In this document: positions 42,622-51,613 of the stretch, in pieces | Layout of the letters: each line of letters begins with the position of its first letter | How positions within the stretch are numbered: position 1 is the first letter of the stretch | NCBI RefSeq assembly: GCF_001905735.1 | Contig: NZ_LISW01000001.1 | Coordinates: 551,947-615,946, forward strand | Direction: 5' to 3' | Length of the DNA stretch: 64,000 nt | From: Streptomyces sp. CB01249 | GTDB lineage: Bacteria > Actinomycetota > Actinomycetes > Streptomycetales > Streptomycetaceae | Translations under genes and position numbers: made by a program | Notes under the pieces: generated by a model | What the model was told of the DNA's origin: nothing | Database searches by the model: none | The model's input: only the letters and a program-made list of their open reading frames with translations

Positions 42622-42768
42622 GATGGTCTTCCTCGGGAGGGTGGCGCGGACTCGCCGCGCCACGGGTAAGCGGGGACACCGGAGCGCCGCACCCGGTACG
42701 CCGGGCGCGGTCTCGACGGGGTCCTACGCACGAGGAAGAGACACGCGGGCAAGGTAGCAGAGGTCCGG

Positions 42769-43809
42769 CTACCCGACTACCTCCGGATTGGCCGCCAGGA
42801 TCTCCTCCGTGACCGCCCACAGCCGGGGCACGAAGCGCAGCACCCGGTCGCGGCGGGCGAGCAGGTCCGCGGTGTCCGCGATGCCGGTGAGGTCCGCGAC
42901 GGCCTCCCGGAAGGCCGGGAGCCGGGCGGTGTGCAGCGCGGGCGCGTCCGCGGCCAGCACGGTGTGGCAGCGGGCGAAGGTCGCCAGGATCCAGAACACC
43001 GCCTCCCGGTGGTCGCCCCGGTCGACGAGCGCCCGGCTGCCGTCGACGGCGACGGGCCGCGCCCGCTCGGTGAGGTCACCGCCGAAGAAGAACGGCGTGC
43101 GCACGACGGGGACCGTGGCGTCGAACGTCCTTGTCAGCTCGGCGAGATGGTGCCGGACCAGCGGCGCGGACACCTCCGCGCAGCCCAGGAGCGCCAGCAG
43201 TTCCGGATACCGCGCCTGCTGCCCGTACGCGGTGAGCACGTCGCGCACGGCGGGGTAGCGCAGCCGGACGGTCGGGTTGCGCAGGGCGGCCACCAGCGGG
43301 AGGTGCGTGGTGACCCCGGTGGGGAAGAGCCAGGCCGTCACGCGGGTCGCGAACGGCTGCGCGGTGTCGAGGGCGGCGAGCCGGGCCTCGACGCGGTGCC
43401 GGGCGTCCAGGCACCGCCGCCGCACGTGGTCCCGCCGGGCGAAGCGCGGTGCGACGTACGCGTGCAGCGCGCGCAGCCGCCCCGTGGGGTCGTCGATGAC
43501 GGTGTCCCGGCGGAAGCCGCCCGCCAGGTGGTACGCGCCCAGCACCGCTTCCGGGTCGGCCAGCAGGGACCACGGCTCGTAGGTGATCTCCAGCAGCGCG
43601 CCCCGGTGCGGGAGCTTGCCGGGCTTCGCCGGGGCCTCGGCCCCCTCCCTCACCACGACCACGTCCACGTCCGAGGAGACCGGCAGCTCGTCGTCGTCGG
43701 GCCGCCCGACCGTGGACCCGCTGAAGTACGCACCCAGGTAGCCCGGTGCGGGACGGGCGTGTGCGGCGACCCAGTGCGCGGCCGCGTCGCGCGCCTCTCC
43801 GACTCTCAT
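42769..43809 (-). CDS. nucleotidyltransferase-like protein
   Basis: A 346-residue cytoplasmic protein. Near residue 30 it has GSTVGRPDDDELPVSSDVDVVVV, the pol-beta nucleotidyltransferase pattern (GS then D-x-D strand), with a third acidic residue likely in LLEITYEP. The remainder is helical (HEPN-like or accessory, with LHAYVAPRFARRDHVRRR). Relatives include aminoglycoside nucleotidyltransferase-like and uncharacterised proteins. Substrate unknown; neither antibiotic resistance nor RNA modification can be claimed from the sequence. Confidence 0.65.
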   Translation of the reverse strand: MRVGEARDAAAHWVAAHARPAPGYLGAYFSGSTVGRPDDDELPVSSDVDVVVVREGAEAPAKPGKLPHRGALLEITYEPWSLLADPEAVLGAYHLAGGFRRDTVIDDPTGRLRALHAYVAPRFARRDHVRRRCLDARHRVEARLAALDTAQPFATRVTAWLFPTGVTTHLPLVAALRNPTVRLRYPAVRDVLTAYGQQARYPELLALLGCAEVSAPLVRHHLAELTRTFDATVPVVRTPFFFGGDLTERARPVAVDGSRALVDRGDHREAVFWILATFARCHTVLAADAPALHTARLPAFREAVADLTGIADTADLLARRDRVLRFVPRLWAVTEEILAANPEVVG

Positions 43810-43907
43810 CCCCGACTCCTATGCGCCGCTCCGGGGCGGCGTCAAGCGCGGACGGTAACGTCGGCGGCGTTCACCGCCCCGTCCCCGAACGCCCGGTGAG
43901 GTACCCG

Positions 43908-44474
43908 ATGCGCAAGATCGTCTACTGGATGTCGATGTCCCTCGACGGCTTCATCGAGGGCCCGGGCCGGAACATCGACTGGCATACGGTGGACGAGGAG
44001 CTCCACCAGTACTTCAACGAGCAACTGGCCGGTATGGGCGGCATGCTGGACGGGCGCGTCACGCATGAGCTGATGGCGGGCTTCTGGCCCACCGCCGACC
44101 AGGACCCCGCCAACGAGGGCCCGATGGCCGACTTCGCCGTCATCTGGCGGAACATGCCGAAGTACGTCTACTCGCGGACGCTGGAGCACGCCGACTGGAA
44201 CACCACCATCGTCCGCGAGGTCGTCCCCGAGGAGGTCCGGGCCCTCAAGGAGCAGCCCGGCGGCGACCTCTCCCTCGGCGGCGCCGACCTCGCCGCGTCC
44301 TTCGCCGCGCACGACCTGATCGACCAGTACCGCGTCTACGTCCACCCGGTCCTCATCGGCCGGGGCAAGCCGATGTTCCCGGCCGAGGAGACCCTGCGGC
44401 CCCTCCGCCTCACCGGCACCCGCACCTTCGGCACCGGGGTCGTGGAGCTCTGCTACGACCGCGCCGACCGCTGA
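43908..44474 (+). CDS. DHFR-fold reductase (RibD C-terminal family)
   Basis: A 188-residue protein of the RibD_C/dihydrofolate reductase superfamily: MRKIVYWMSMSLDGFIEGP at the start, GRVTHELMAGFW near 50, KYVYSRTLEHADW, and GGDLSLGGADLAASF for NADPH binding. Family members are NADPH-dependent reductases of poorly known substrate and are not true folate-pathway DHFRs. ATG 43908 has GTGAGGTACCC before it. It is convergent with the amidase gene. Confidence 0.85.
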   Translation: MRKIVYWMSMSLDGFIEGPGRNIDWHTVDEELHQYFNEQLAGMGGMLDGRVTHELMAGFWPTADQDPANEGPMADFAVIWRNMPKYVYSRTLEHADWNTTIVREVVPEEVRALKEQPGGDLSLGGADLAASFAAHDLIDQYRVYVHPVLIGRGKPMFPAEETLRPLRLTGTRTFGTGVVELCYDRADR

Positions 44475-44475
44475 C

Positions 44476-44496
44476 GCCCCGGGGCGGGCCCGGGGC
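44476..44496. terminator. terminator between convergent genes
   Basis: Stem GCCCCGGG (44476-44483) / CCCGGGGC (44489-44496) with a 5-base loop, directly after the DHFR-fold gene stop and before the end of the amidase gene. Confidence 0.6.
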
Positions 44497-44508
44497 GCCA
44501 CCGCTCCG

Positions 44509-46053
44509 TCAGCGGCCCGCCTGGAGGGCCGCCCAGGTGCCGGGGCCCACGATCCCGTCGGCCGTCAGCCCCCGCCCCGTCTGGTAGGAGCGCACCGCGG
44601 TCGCGGTCGCCGGGCCGAAGCTGCCGTCCGCGTCCACCGTCGAGCCCAGCGCCGCCGTCAGGGCGCGCTGGAGCCGCTTCACGTCCTCGCCCGTCGCGTC
44701 CTCGGCGAGCACCGGGGTCGCCCCGGCGGACAGCAGCGCGGTCCAGGTCCTGGCCCCCACGACCCCGTCCGCGTCGAGGCCGCGCGCCGACTGGAACGAG
44801 GTCACCGCCGCCGCCGTGGCGGGCCCGAAGCTGCCGTCCGCCTCGCCCGCCGCGTAACCCTGGTCGTTCAGCAGCCGCTGGAGGGCGGTGACCTGAGGCC
44901 CCGTCGAGCCGGACCGCTGGGTCGTGTACGTGGCGAAGCTCAGCCCGTCCCGGGTCTCGCCGCCCGTCCCGGTGCCCTTGACCAGCTCCATGTAGCGGTC
45001 CCAGTCCCAGTACGGGCCGGGGTCCGTGTGGTCGTTGCCCGGGGCCTCGCTGTGCCCGATGATGTGCGCCCGGTCCTTCGGGATGCCGTACTTGTCGCAC
45101 AGCGACGCGGTCAGCGCGGCCGACGAGCGGTACATCGCGTCCGTGAACCAGGTCGGGTCGTCGATGAAGCCCTCGTGCTCGATGCCCAGCGCCGAGGCGT
45201 TGGCGCTGCGGGCGTGGTACGCGGTGTCGGCGTCCCGCACCATCTGGGTGATCTGCCCGTCCGACGACCGCACCACGTAGTGCGCGCTCACCTCGGACAC
45301 GGGGTCCTGGAACCAACTGATCGAGCCCGCGTACGAGCCCTGCGTGACGTGGATGACGACCTTGTCGATCTTCGCGGTCCGGCCGGTGGTGTAGTTGTTC
45401 GGGTCGGCCGGGACCCAGAGCGCGGCCGGGTAGTCGGCGCTCCGGGCACCGATGTCCGCCGCCGGGACCCCGTCCCGCTCGGGGAAGACCGGCCGCCCGG
45501 GCACCGTGATCCGCTCGCCGTCCGGGGTGAGCGCGTCGAGCCCGTCGGCCAGGAAGGTGTAGACCGAGTCCGCGTAGAGCGCGGCGGCCGTGCCCCGCGT
45601 ACCGCTGTAGCGGGCGACGGCCGGGTACCAGGCGTCGAGGTCGTCGCGGTCCGCCGCGTCGAGGCCCAGCCCGTCCGCGTAACCGCGCAGCAGGGCGGCG
45701 CCGCCCAGGATGTTGGCGGCGGTGTCGGTGCGCAGGGCGGCGGCCGGCTCGCCGGTGAGGGCGGCGGCGCGTTCCAGGGAGTGCCGCACCGGGTTGCTGA
45801 CGAGGTGCATCACCCCGTAGCCGCCCGCCTGGCTGGGGTGTCCGGCGTGGCCGTCGAAGTGGGTCTCGCCGTACCCGACGGCGGCGAGCAGATCGCGCGG
45901 TACGTCGAACGCCTCGGCGGCCCGGGTGAACGCCCGGTCCATCGGGTGCGAGGGGTCCGCCGCCGCGAGGGCCGGGGTGCCGGTCGCGGCGAGGACGGTG
46001 GCGGTGAGGGCCGCGAGAAGGGCTGCGCGGGTCCGGGCGGTGCGTGGGGGCAT
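44509..46053 (-). CDS. secreted N-acetylmuramoyl-L-alanine amidase with two peptidoglycan-binding domains
   Basis: A 514-residue secreted wall hydrolase. Signal peptide to about 30 (PALA). An N-terminal region (about 35-170) looks like a lytic-transglycosylase-type fold (VPRDLLAAVGYGETHFDGH). The amidase_2 domain (about 220-360) has the zinc ligands in VIHVTQG and HIIGHSEAPG. Two PG_binding_1 repeats follow (about 385-445 and 455-513), each ending in a WTALL/WAALQ motif. It cleaves the amide bond between MurNAc and L-Ala. The start ATG 46053 has a purine-rich AGGAG upstream. Confidence 0.9.
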   Translation of the reverse strand: MPPRTARTRAALLAALTATVLAATGTPALAAADPSHPMDRAFTRAAEAFDVPRDLLAAVGYGETHFDGHAGHPSQAGGYGVMHLVSNPVRHSLERAAALTGEPAAALRTDTAANILGGAALLRGYADGLGLDAADRDDLDAWYPAVARYSGTRGTAAALYADSVYTFLADGLDALTPDGERITVPGRPVFPERDGVPAADIGARSADYPAALWVPADPNNYTTGRTAKIDKVVIHVTQGSYAGSISWFQDPVSEVSAHYVVRSSDGQITQMVRDADTAYHARSANASALGIEHEGFIDDPTWFTDAMYRSSAALTASLCDKYGIPKDRAHIIGHSEAPGNDHTDPGPYWDWDRYMELVKGTGTGGETRDGLSFATYTTQRSGSTGPQVTALQRLLNDQGYAAGEADGSFGPATAAAVTSFQSARGLDADGVVGARTWTALLSAGATPVLAEDATGEDVKRLQRALTAALGSTVDADGSFGPATATAVRSYQTGRGLTADGIVGPGTWAALQAGR

Positions 46054-46380
46054 GCCTGCTCCTGCTGTGTGGGGGAGGGCCGGCCGACGGGGCCGGGCGG
46101 CCGCGAAGCCTGCTCACGATAGAGAGCCGCCACGGGTATGACAATCAGCCCGCAGGCGTGTCGAAGCGCGTGCACTCCGGCGGAGTTGACGGGCTGTGAG
46201 CACACGCGCGCCGCGTGGGATTCGTACACCTGGACGGCAGCCCACCGCACGGGGGAACGCGGGCCGGGCCCGCCGCCGACAGGGCGTATAACAGAGAACT
46301 CCGGACCGGCCGGCGTCCCCGATGGCACTCACATCTCACGCGGCAAGGCGTCACCGCGTACGACAGCGGAGAAGCGCCCG
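46054..46380. promoter_or_regulatory. divergent control region, amidase and acyl carrier operon
   Basis: About 330 bases without a convincing gene. ACTCCG-G-CGGAGT at 46174-46186 is a perfect 13-base palindrome abutting TTGACG (46186-46191), but no matching -10 follows at the right distance. TATAAC at 46287-46292 could be a -10 for the rightward operon. Both are tentative. Confidence 0.35.
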
Positions 46381-46620
46381 ATGAGCATGAGCACGGCAGA
46401 CGAGATCAGCACCTTGCTGACGGCCAACTTCGGAACCGACCCCGTGGCGATCCGCCCCGACGTGCCCCTCAGGCAGCTCCGGCTGGACTCGCTGGCGCTG
46501 GAGGAGCTGCGGCTCCTCATCGAGGACCGGCTCGACGTCGACCTGGACGACGTCCAGCTCACCTCGCGCGACACCGTCGGCCAGCTGGTCGACGCCGTGC
46601 GCCGCAAGGCCGCCGCGTGA
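46381..46620 (+). CDS. acyl carrier protein
   Basis: A 79-residue phosphopantetheine-binding carrier protein with attachment serine Ser37 in LRLDSLALEEL; the acidic helix after it (RLDVDLDDVQL) is typical of ACPs. The LDSLALEEL block and size fit polyketide or fatty-acid carrier proteins more than primary AcpP (DSLDTVELVM). The start ATG 46381 is preceded by GGAGAAG; a second ATG lies two codons on. Its stop overlaps the ketosynthase GTG start (GTGA), so the genes are coupled. Confidence 0.9.
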   Translation: MSMSTADEISTLLTANFGTDPVAIRPDVPLRQLRLDSLALEELRLLIEDRLDVDLDDVQLTSRDTVGQLVDAVRRKAAA

Positions 46621-47861
46621 CGGCCCCCTACCGCCTGCCGCCGTTCGCCGCGGCCGTCACCGGCATCGGCCTCGTCACCTCGGCGGGCGTCGGCGCCGAG
46701 GCCACCTGGCGTGCCGTGAACGACCCCGCGACCGCGCCCTGCGTACCGCACCGTCCCGAACTGGCCGGGCTGCCCTGCGACTTCATGTACAGCGTGACCG
46801 GCCTCGACACCCGGGCCGTGCTCGGCGTCGCCGCACACCGGCTGATGGACCGCTTCTCGCACCTCGCCGTCATCGCCGCCCGCGAGGCCGTCGCCGACGC
46901 GGGCCTGGACCCCGCCGTCTGGGACAGCGGCCGGGTCGCCGTCGTCATCGGCTCCGCCCACGGCGGCCTGCCCTTCTACGACGAACAGCACACCGCCCTC
47001 ACCGAACGCGGGGCCCGCCGCGTCTCGCCCAAGCTCGCCCCGCTCACCGTCGTCAACGGCGCCGCCAGCAGCGTCGCCACCGACCTCGGCGCCCATGGCC
47101 CCAGCCAGGCCGTCTCCACCGCCTGCTCCTCCGGCACGGTCGCCATCGGCACCGCCCACCAGATGCTGCGCACCGGCGCCTGCGACATCGTCGTCGCGGG
47201 CGGCGCCGAGTCCGTCTGCTCCCGGCTCCTGATCGCCAGCGCCTGCCGCCTGAAGGCCGTCTCCACCCGCCTGGACGACCCGCAGGCCGCCTGCCGCCCC
47301 TTCGACACCCACCGCGACGGCTTCGTCGTCGGCGAGGGCGCCGGGCTCCTCGTCCTGGAACGCCCCGAACACGCCCGCGCCCGGGGCGCCACCGTCCGCG
47401 CTCACGTCACCGGCTACGGCTCGTCCAGCGACGCCTACTCGGCCGTCGCCCCCGACCCCGACGGGCTCGGCATCGAACGCGCCCTGCGCACCGCCCTCGC
47501 GGACGCCGGGACCGACCCCGCCGCCATCGGCCACGTCAACGCGCACGGCACCTCCACCGTCTCCAACGACCTGATCGAGACGGCCATGCTCCGCCGGGTC
47601 CTGGGCGAGCACCCCCTCGTCACCTCCACCAAGGCGATGACCGGCCACACCCTGGGCGCCGCCGGAGGCATCGAGACCGCGCTCACCGTCCTCGCCCTCC
47701 AGCACCAGCTCGTCCCGCCGACCGTCAATCTCGACGCCCCCGACCCGGACATCCCGGTCGAGGTGGTGAGCAAGGAGGCCAGGCCCGCCGCGTTCGAAGC
47801 GGCCGTCAAGACCTCGCTCGGCTTCGGGGGCCACAACGCCGCCCTCGTCCTCACCAGGTGA
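46617..47861 (+). CDS. beta-ketoacyl-ACP synthase (FabF/KAS II type)
   Basis: A 414-residue condensing enzyme with the Cys170-His310-His344 triad (STACSSG, NAHGTST, GHTLGAAG). It extends an acyl chain by decarboxylative condensation with malonyl-ACP. It has the active Cys, so it is not a chain-length-factor partner. It starts at GTG 46617 overlapping the ACP stop and is followed after 9 bases by an alpha/beta hydrolase. No KS-beta, ketoreductase or acyltransferase lies nearby, so extension and reduction must use other enzymes or give an unreduced product. Confidence 0.92.
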   Translation: MTAPYRLPPFAAAVTGIGLVTSAGVGAEATWRAVNDPATAPCVPHRPELAGLPCDFMYSVTGLDTRAVLGVAAHRLMDRFSHLAVIAAREAVADAGLDPAVWDSGRVAVVIGSAHGGLPFYDEQHTALTERGARRVSPKLAPLTVVNGAASSVATDLGAHGPSQAVSTACSSGTVAIGTAHQMLRTGACDIVVAGGAESVCSRLLIASACRLKAVSTRLDDPQAACRPFDTHRDGFVVGEGAGLLVLERPEHARARGATVRAHVTGYGSSSDAYSAVAPDPDGLGIERALRTALADAGTDPAAIGHVNAHGTSTVSNDLIETAMLRRVLGEHPLVTSTKAMTGHTLGAAGGIETALTVLALQHQLVPPTVNLDAPDPDIPVEVVSKEARPAAFEAAVKTSLGFGGHNAALVLTR

Positions 47862-47870
47862 CCGACGCCC

Positions 47871-48791
47871 ATGACCGATGAAATCATCCGCACCCTCACC
47901 GTCGGCGGGTTCCGCTACCGCTACCGCGTCCTGCCGCAGCCCGCACCCCGCACCGAACCGGTCGTCGTCCTCGGCGGCGCCCTCCAGGGCATCCACGGCT
48001 GGCCGCAGATGGACGAGCACCTCGGCCCGCACGCCTCCGTGATCACCCTCGACCTGCCCGGCATGGGCGGCGCCGACCCGCTGCCGCCCGGCACCGGTGA
48101 CGGCCTCCTGTGCGCCGCCGTCACCGGGGTCATGGACGACCTGGGCGCCGACCGGGTCAACCTCTTCGGCTTCTCCTACGGCACGTCCATCGCCTTCGGC
48201 TGCGCCCGGCGCGACCCCGGCCGGATCGCCCGCCTGGTCCTCGGCGGCGTACCGTCGCACCTCAGCGACGCCCAGCGCGACGACTGGAGCCGGGCCGTCG
48301 AGCGGCTGGAGGCCGGGGACGCGGATGGGCTCGCCGCCCTGACCGCCGAGGCGCTGATGTGCCTGGACCCCGAACGGCCGGTCCACCGGCGGGAGCTGGC
48401 CCTGCGCTACGTCCGCCGGTCCTTCGTGCACGCCCTCACGCATTCCCCGCACGCGGAGCGCTCGCTGCGCCGTTCCCTGGAGCACCGCCCGGACTTCTCC
48501 GGCGGGCTGACCGGGGTCCCGGCGCTCGTCTTCGCGGGCGAGCACGACACCGTGACCTCGCCGGAGCGCCAGCGGGCCTTCGCGGCGACGATCGAGGGCA
48601 GCCGCTTCCTGACCATCGGCGAATCGGACCACTGGGTCGTCCTGGAACGGCCCGACGACGTGGCGGACCTGGTGGCGCGCTTCCTGACCGACCGGCCGCT
48701 GGAACCCGCCCCCGCGCTGCGGCCGGTCGCCCCGCTGCCGCGCCCGCGCACGGAGGCGGTGGACGCGGTGCTGCCGCGGGCGGGCGGCTGA
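47871..48791 (+). CDS. alpha/beta hydrolase, possible thioesterase
   Basis: A 306-residue alpha/beta-hydrolase fold enzyme: oxyanion region VVVLGGALQGIHGW, nucleophile elbow GFSYGTS, acidic residue in FAGEHDTV, and His in GESDHWV. The triad is complete. Within the ACP-ketosynthase operon its likely job is releasing an acyl chain from the ACP or hydrolysing an ester product; a general esterase is the alternative. The tail after about 275 is Pro/Arg-rich and probably flexible. It begins 9 bases after the ketosynthase stop. Confidence 0.85.
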   Translation: MTDEIIRTLTVGGFRYRYRVLPQPAPRTEPVVVLGGALQGIHGWPQMDEHLGPHASVITLDLPGMGGADPLPPGTGDGLLCAAVTGVMDDLGADRVNLFGFSYGTSIAFGCARRDPGRIARLVLGGVPSHLSDAQRDDWSRAVERLEAGDADGLAALTAEALMCLDPERPVHRRELALRYVRRSFVHALTHSPHAERSLRRSLEHRPDFSGGLTGVPALVFAGEHDTVTSPERQRAFAATIEGSRFLTIGESDHWVVLERPDDVADLVARFLTDRPLEPAPALRPVAPLPRPRTEAVDAVLPRAGG

Positions 48792-48800
48792 ACCGCCCGC
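48780..48800. terminator. terminator between convergent genes
   Basis: Stem GCGGGCGG (48780-48787) / CCGCCCGC (48793-48800) with a 5-base loop spans the stop of the hydrolase gene, just before the end of the nuclease gene on the other strand. Confidence 0.6.
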
Positions 48801-48812
48801 CCGCGGGCCGGA

Positions 48813-51278
48813 TCAGTGGTGCCCGTGGTGCCCGCCGCCGTGGCCGTGGCCGTTCCCGTGGCCGTTTCCGTGCTCCGGGGAGTTCACGTCGACGCGGACG
48901 ATCTGCGGGTCGTGGTCGCTCGCCTGGTCGGCGAACTCCGCGTTGATGTGCACCACGTCGTAGTCGAAGCGGCGCACGCCCGGGCTGGTCAGGATGTGGT
49001 CGAGGGTCTGCGAGTTGCCCTCGTACACATAGCTGTACTGCTCGTTCTTCGGCAGCGTGGTGATCAGCGGCTTGAGGACCTTGCCGTCGGTCAGCGCGCC
49101 GACGGTCGGCGAGAACGCGAAGTCGTTGAGGTCGCCGAGGACCACGACCCGCGCCGACTTGTCCGCCGCCAGCAGCGACTTGACGAAGGTGTTGACCTCC
49201 TTCGCCTGCTGCACCCGCTTGGTCTCCGAGCTGCGCACCGGCTCCTGGTAGCGGCCGTGCAGGGGCTGGTCGCCGCCCTTCGACGCGAAGTGGTTGCCGA
49301 CGACGAAGACGGACTCCCCGCGGAAGCGGAACTCGCCGACGAGCGGCTTGCGGCTGTCGTCCCAGGCCGCGCTCGCGGGCGCGATCCGGCCCGGAGACAC
49401 CGACAGCGTGACGCCCTTCCTCGTCTTCACGGCCGCGACCGGCGTCGTCGCGTCGCCGCCCGGACGGTCCACGAAGTCGACCCGCTTCGGGTTGAAGAGG
49501 AACACGTTGCGGATGTTGCCGCCGGGCTCGCCGCCGTCCTTCCCGTCCTGCGGGGCGACATAGCGCCACGAGTAGCGCGGGCCACCCGCCGCGACGATCG
49601 CGTCCGTGAACCGCTTCAGCGTGGCCTCGGAGCCCACCGTGCCGTCGTTGACCGCGCCGTTGTCGTCCTGGATCTCCTCCAGCGACACGATGTCGGGCGA
49701 GGAGAGGTTGACGGCGATGCCCTCGGCCAGCGTGTCGAACTTCGCCTGGTCGTCCAGCGCGTCGAGGTTCTCCACGTTGTACGTGGCGACCGCGAGCTCC
49801 TTGCCCTTCTGCTTGCGCGTGACCTCGCGCTTCAGGTGGTGGTCGGTGACCTTGCCGAGCGCGGTGGCCTGGAGGTTGTAGCCGCCGTACGAGTCGTAGT
49901 CCAGGACGCCCGAGGTGGTCCCGGCGAGCACGTCGCCCACGTTCGCGGTCGGCACCGGCGCGGCCGGGTCCAGCGAAACGACCTTGATCCGGCCGGTGTT
50001 CTGGTTGGTGTACGAGGCGTAGAGCGTGCCGCCGCGCCGGGTGGGGTTCTGCTTCGGCTCGACCGTCACCCAGACCTCGTGGTACTTCGTCGTCGCGCCC
50101 GTGACCCTGGTGTCGGCGATCTGGACCCGGGTGCCCTCCAGGGACTCGTACAGGTCCAGCGCGTACGTCGACGGCTCCAGGGGCAGCGCGTCGATCGAGC
50201 CGCCCCCGGCCGAGGGCACGTACTTCGACGGGACCGCCTTCGCGTCCAGCACCACCGGCGCGGGCAGCGCGTTGCCGGAGGAGACGACCGTGACCTTCGG
50301 GGCGGTGATCTCGGTGACCGACTGCGTGGTGGACGACGGGTAGTACTCGTCCACGGTCCCGCTGACCAGCACCGAATCGCCCACCTGGACGGCCGGGGCG
50401 GCGGAGCCGGTGTATACGAAGACGCCCTCGGCGGTGCGCGGGTCGGCGTCCGGGGCGGTGTCCTGGATCCAGAAACCGCGCGAACCCGAGGTGCGCACGG
50501 CCGTGACGACGCCGGGCACCCCGGTGACCGCCCGGCCGTCCAGCGGGGAGACCCGGGTGGTGCCCTGGATGTCGTGGATCCGCACGGTGCCGGGCTCGGT
50601 GGGGTTGCCCGGGTCGCCAGGGTCCTCGCCGCCGCCCGAGGTCTCACCGGCCGCGTTCACCGGGGAGGGGGTGCCCGCGGTCAGGTCGGTGGCGTTGTCG
50701 TCGGTGTCCGCCAGCGAGGCCGCGCGCGCCACGGAGGCGGTGGCCGAGGTGCCCTTGGCCGGTCCGCTGCCTTCCCGGACGACCGCGGTCCCGTAGCCGA
50801 CCAGGTCCACGATCCGGGTGTCGGCGGCGCAGTCGGCGGCCGTCTTGCAGGTCAGCGGCGCCGTCCCGGAGACCAGGGCCACGGTGCCGGCCGTGGCGGA
50901 CATCGCGACGGTGCCCGTGGCGTCCGGGGTGGGCAGGGCCACCGTGCCGCCGGTGCCCGCCGCCTCCGCGACGAGATAGCGGCCGCCCGGCGCGACGGAG
51001 CCGGTCAGCGCGGACACCTGCCACAGCGAGCCCGCCGACGGGGCGCCCGGCAGGTACTGGACGCTGAGCCCGTCCAGGCCGTACGCGGCCGAGCCGGCGT
51101 TGGCCAGCTCGATGAAGTCGCGGGTCAGCGTCGCACCGGAGTTCCCGCCGCCCCCGTACACCTCGGAGATCACGGCGGTCGCGGACGGGGCCGCGAAGGC
51201 GGCGGGCAGCGCGGTCGCCGAGAGCGTCACGGCTACCGCGCCGGCCAGCAGGGCGGAACGGGTGGTGGATATGCGCAC
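48813..51278 (-). CDS. secreted ExeM/NucH-type nuclease
   Basis: An 821-residue extracellular endonuclease. Signal peptide to about residue 29 (AAFA). A lamin-tail domain follows (about 32-175: VISEVYGGGGNSGATLTRDFIEL). An OB-like region (about 230-470) and a large exonuclease/endonuclease/phosphatase domain (about 495-795) come next; it has YNVENL, SLEEIQDD, VGNHFASKGGD, LGDLNDF and the SDHD end of the metallonuclease family. The C-terminus is a His/Gly tail (GNGHGNGHGHGGGHHGHH). Expected role: degrading extracellular DNA for phosphate. Convergent with the ACP operon; its start is divergent from the leader peptide region. Confidence 0.9.
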   Translation of the reverse strand: MRISTTRSALLAGAVAVTLSATALPAAFAAPSATAVISEVYGGGGNSGATLTRDFIELANAGSAAYGLDGLSVQYLPGAPSAGSLWQVSALTGSVAPGGRYLVAEAAGTGGTVALPTPDATGTVAMSATAGTVALVSGTAPLTCKTAADCAADTRIVDLVGYGTAVVREGSGPAKGTSATASVARAASLADTDDNATDLTAGTPSPVNAAGETSGGGEDPGDPGNPTEPGTVRIHDIQGTTRVSPLDGRAVTGVPGVVTAVRTSGSRGFWIQDTAPDADPRTAEGVFVYTGSAAPAVQVGDSVLVSGTVDEYYPSSTTQSVTEITAPKVTVVSSGNALPAPVVLDAKAVPSKYVPSAGGGSIDALPLEPSTYALDLYESLEGTRVQIADTRVTGATTKYHEVWVTVEPKQNPTRRGGTLYASYTNQNTGRIKVVSLDPAAPVPTANVGDVLAGTTSGVLDYDSYGGYNLQATALGKVTDHHLKREVTRKQKGKELAVATYNVENLDALDDQAKFDTLAEGIAVNLSSPDIVSLEEIQDDNGAVNDGTVGSEATLKRFTDAIVAAGGPRYSWRYVAPQDGKDGGEPGGNIRNVFLFNPKRVDFVDRPGGDATTPVAAVKTRKGVTLSVSPGRIAPASAAWDDSRKPLVGEFRFRGESVFVVGNHFASKGGDQPLHGRYQEPVRSSETKRVQQAKEVNTFVKSLLAADKSARVVVLGDLNDFAFSPTVGALTDGKVLKPLITTLPKNEQYSYVYEGNSQTLDHILTSPGVRRFDYDVVHINAEFADQASDHDPQIVRVDVNSPEHGNGHGNGHGHGGGHHGHH

Positions 51279-51408
51279 GGAGAATGCCCCTCAGAGTGTG
51301 GTGAGGGAGCACAAGCTATGCGCGTAGAACAGGCGATGACAAGGCATCAGAGGTGAATTCCGGAAAACGTTCGGTCACGTCCGGAGCTGTCCAGGATGCG
51401 GCGATGGT

Positions 51409-51437
51409 TTGACCGGGTTGCGCCGGTCCGGCTACGT
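51409..51437 (+). promoter_or_regulatory. promoter for the leader-peptide transcript
   Basis: TTGACC (51409-51414) and CTACGT (51432-51437), 17 bases apart, would start transcription at about 51444-51446, at the ATG of the leader peptide, so the peptide is likely translated from a leaderless message. Confidence 0.5.
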
Positions 51438-51445
51438 TGCGCGGC

Positions 51446-51526
51446 ATGCAGCGATCCGCACATCTCACGACGCGGGGTCACATCGACCTCAAGCGGGTGT
51501 GCTCCGCCGTGTGTCACCGCGCCTGA
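51446..51526 (+). CDS. putative Cys-type leader peptide before ROK regulator
   Basis: A 26-residue ORF: MQRSAHLTTRGHIDL, then KRVCSAVCHRA. The HLTTR-HIDL-RV-SA-C pattern is the actinobacterial leader peptide family found ahead of sulfur-metabolism genes, with cysteine codons near the end. Stalling at Cys codons when cysteinyl-tRNA is scarce would couple downstream expression to cysteine supply. The ATG lies at the predicted transcription start. The ROK gene begins 87 bases after the stop, which leaves room for an attenuator hairpin I could not define. Confidence 0.75.
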   Translation: MQRSAHLTTRGHIDLKRVCSAVCHRA

Positions 51527-51613
51527 GGCACCGAGCCCCGCGCCCTCCCGCGCCCCGGTCCCGTGCCGCGCCGACACCGCGCCCATCGCCGCCCCCGAGG
51601 TCTGGAAGACACG

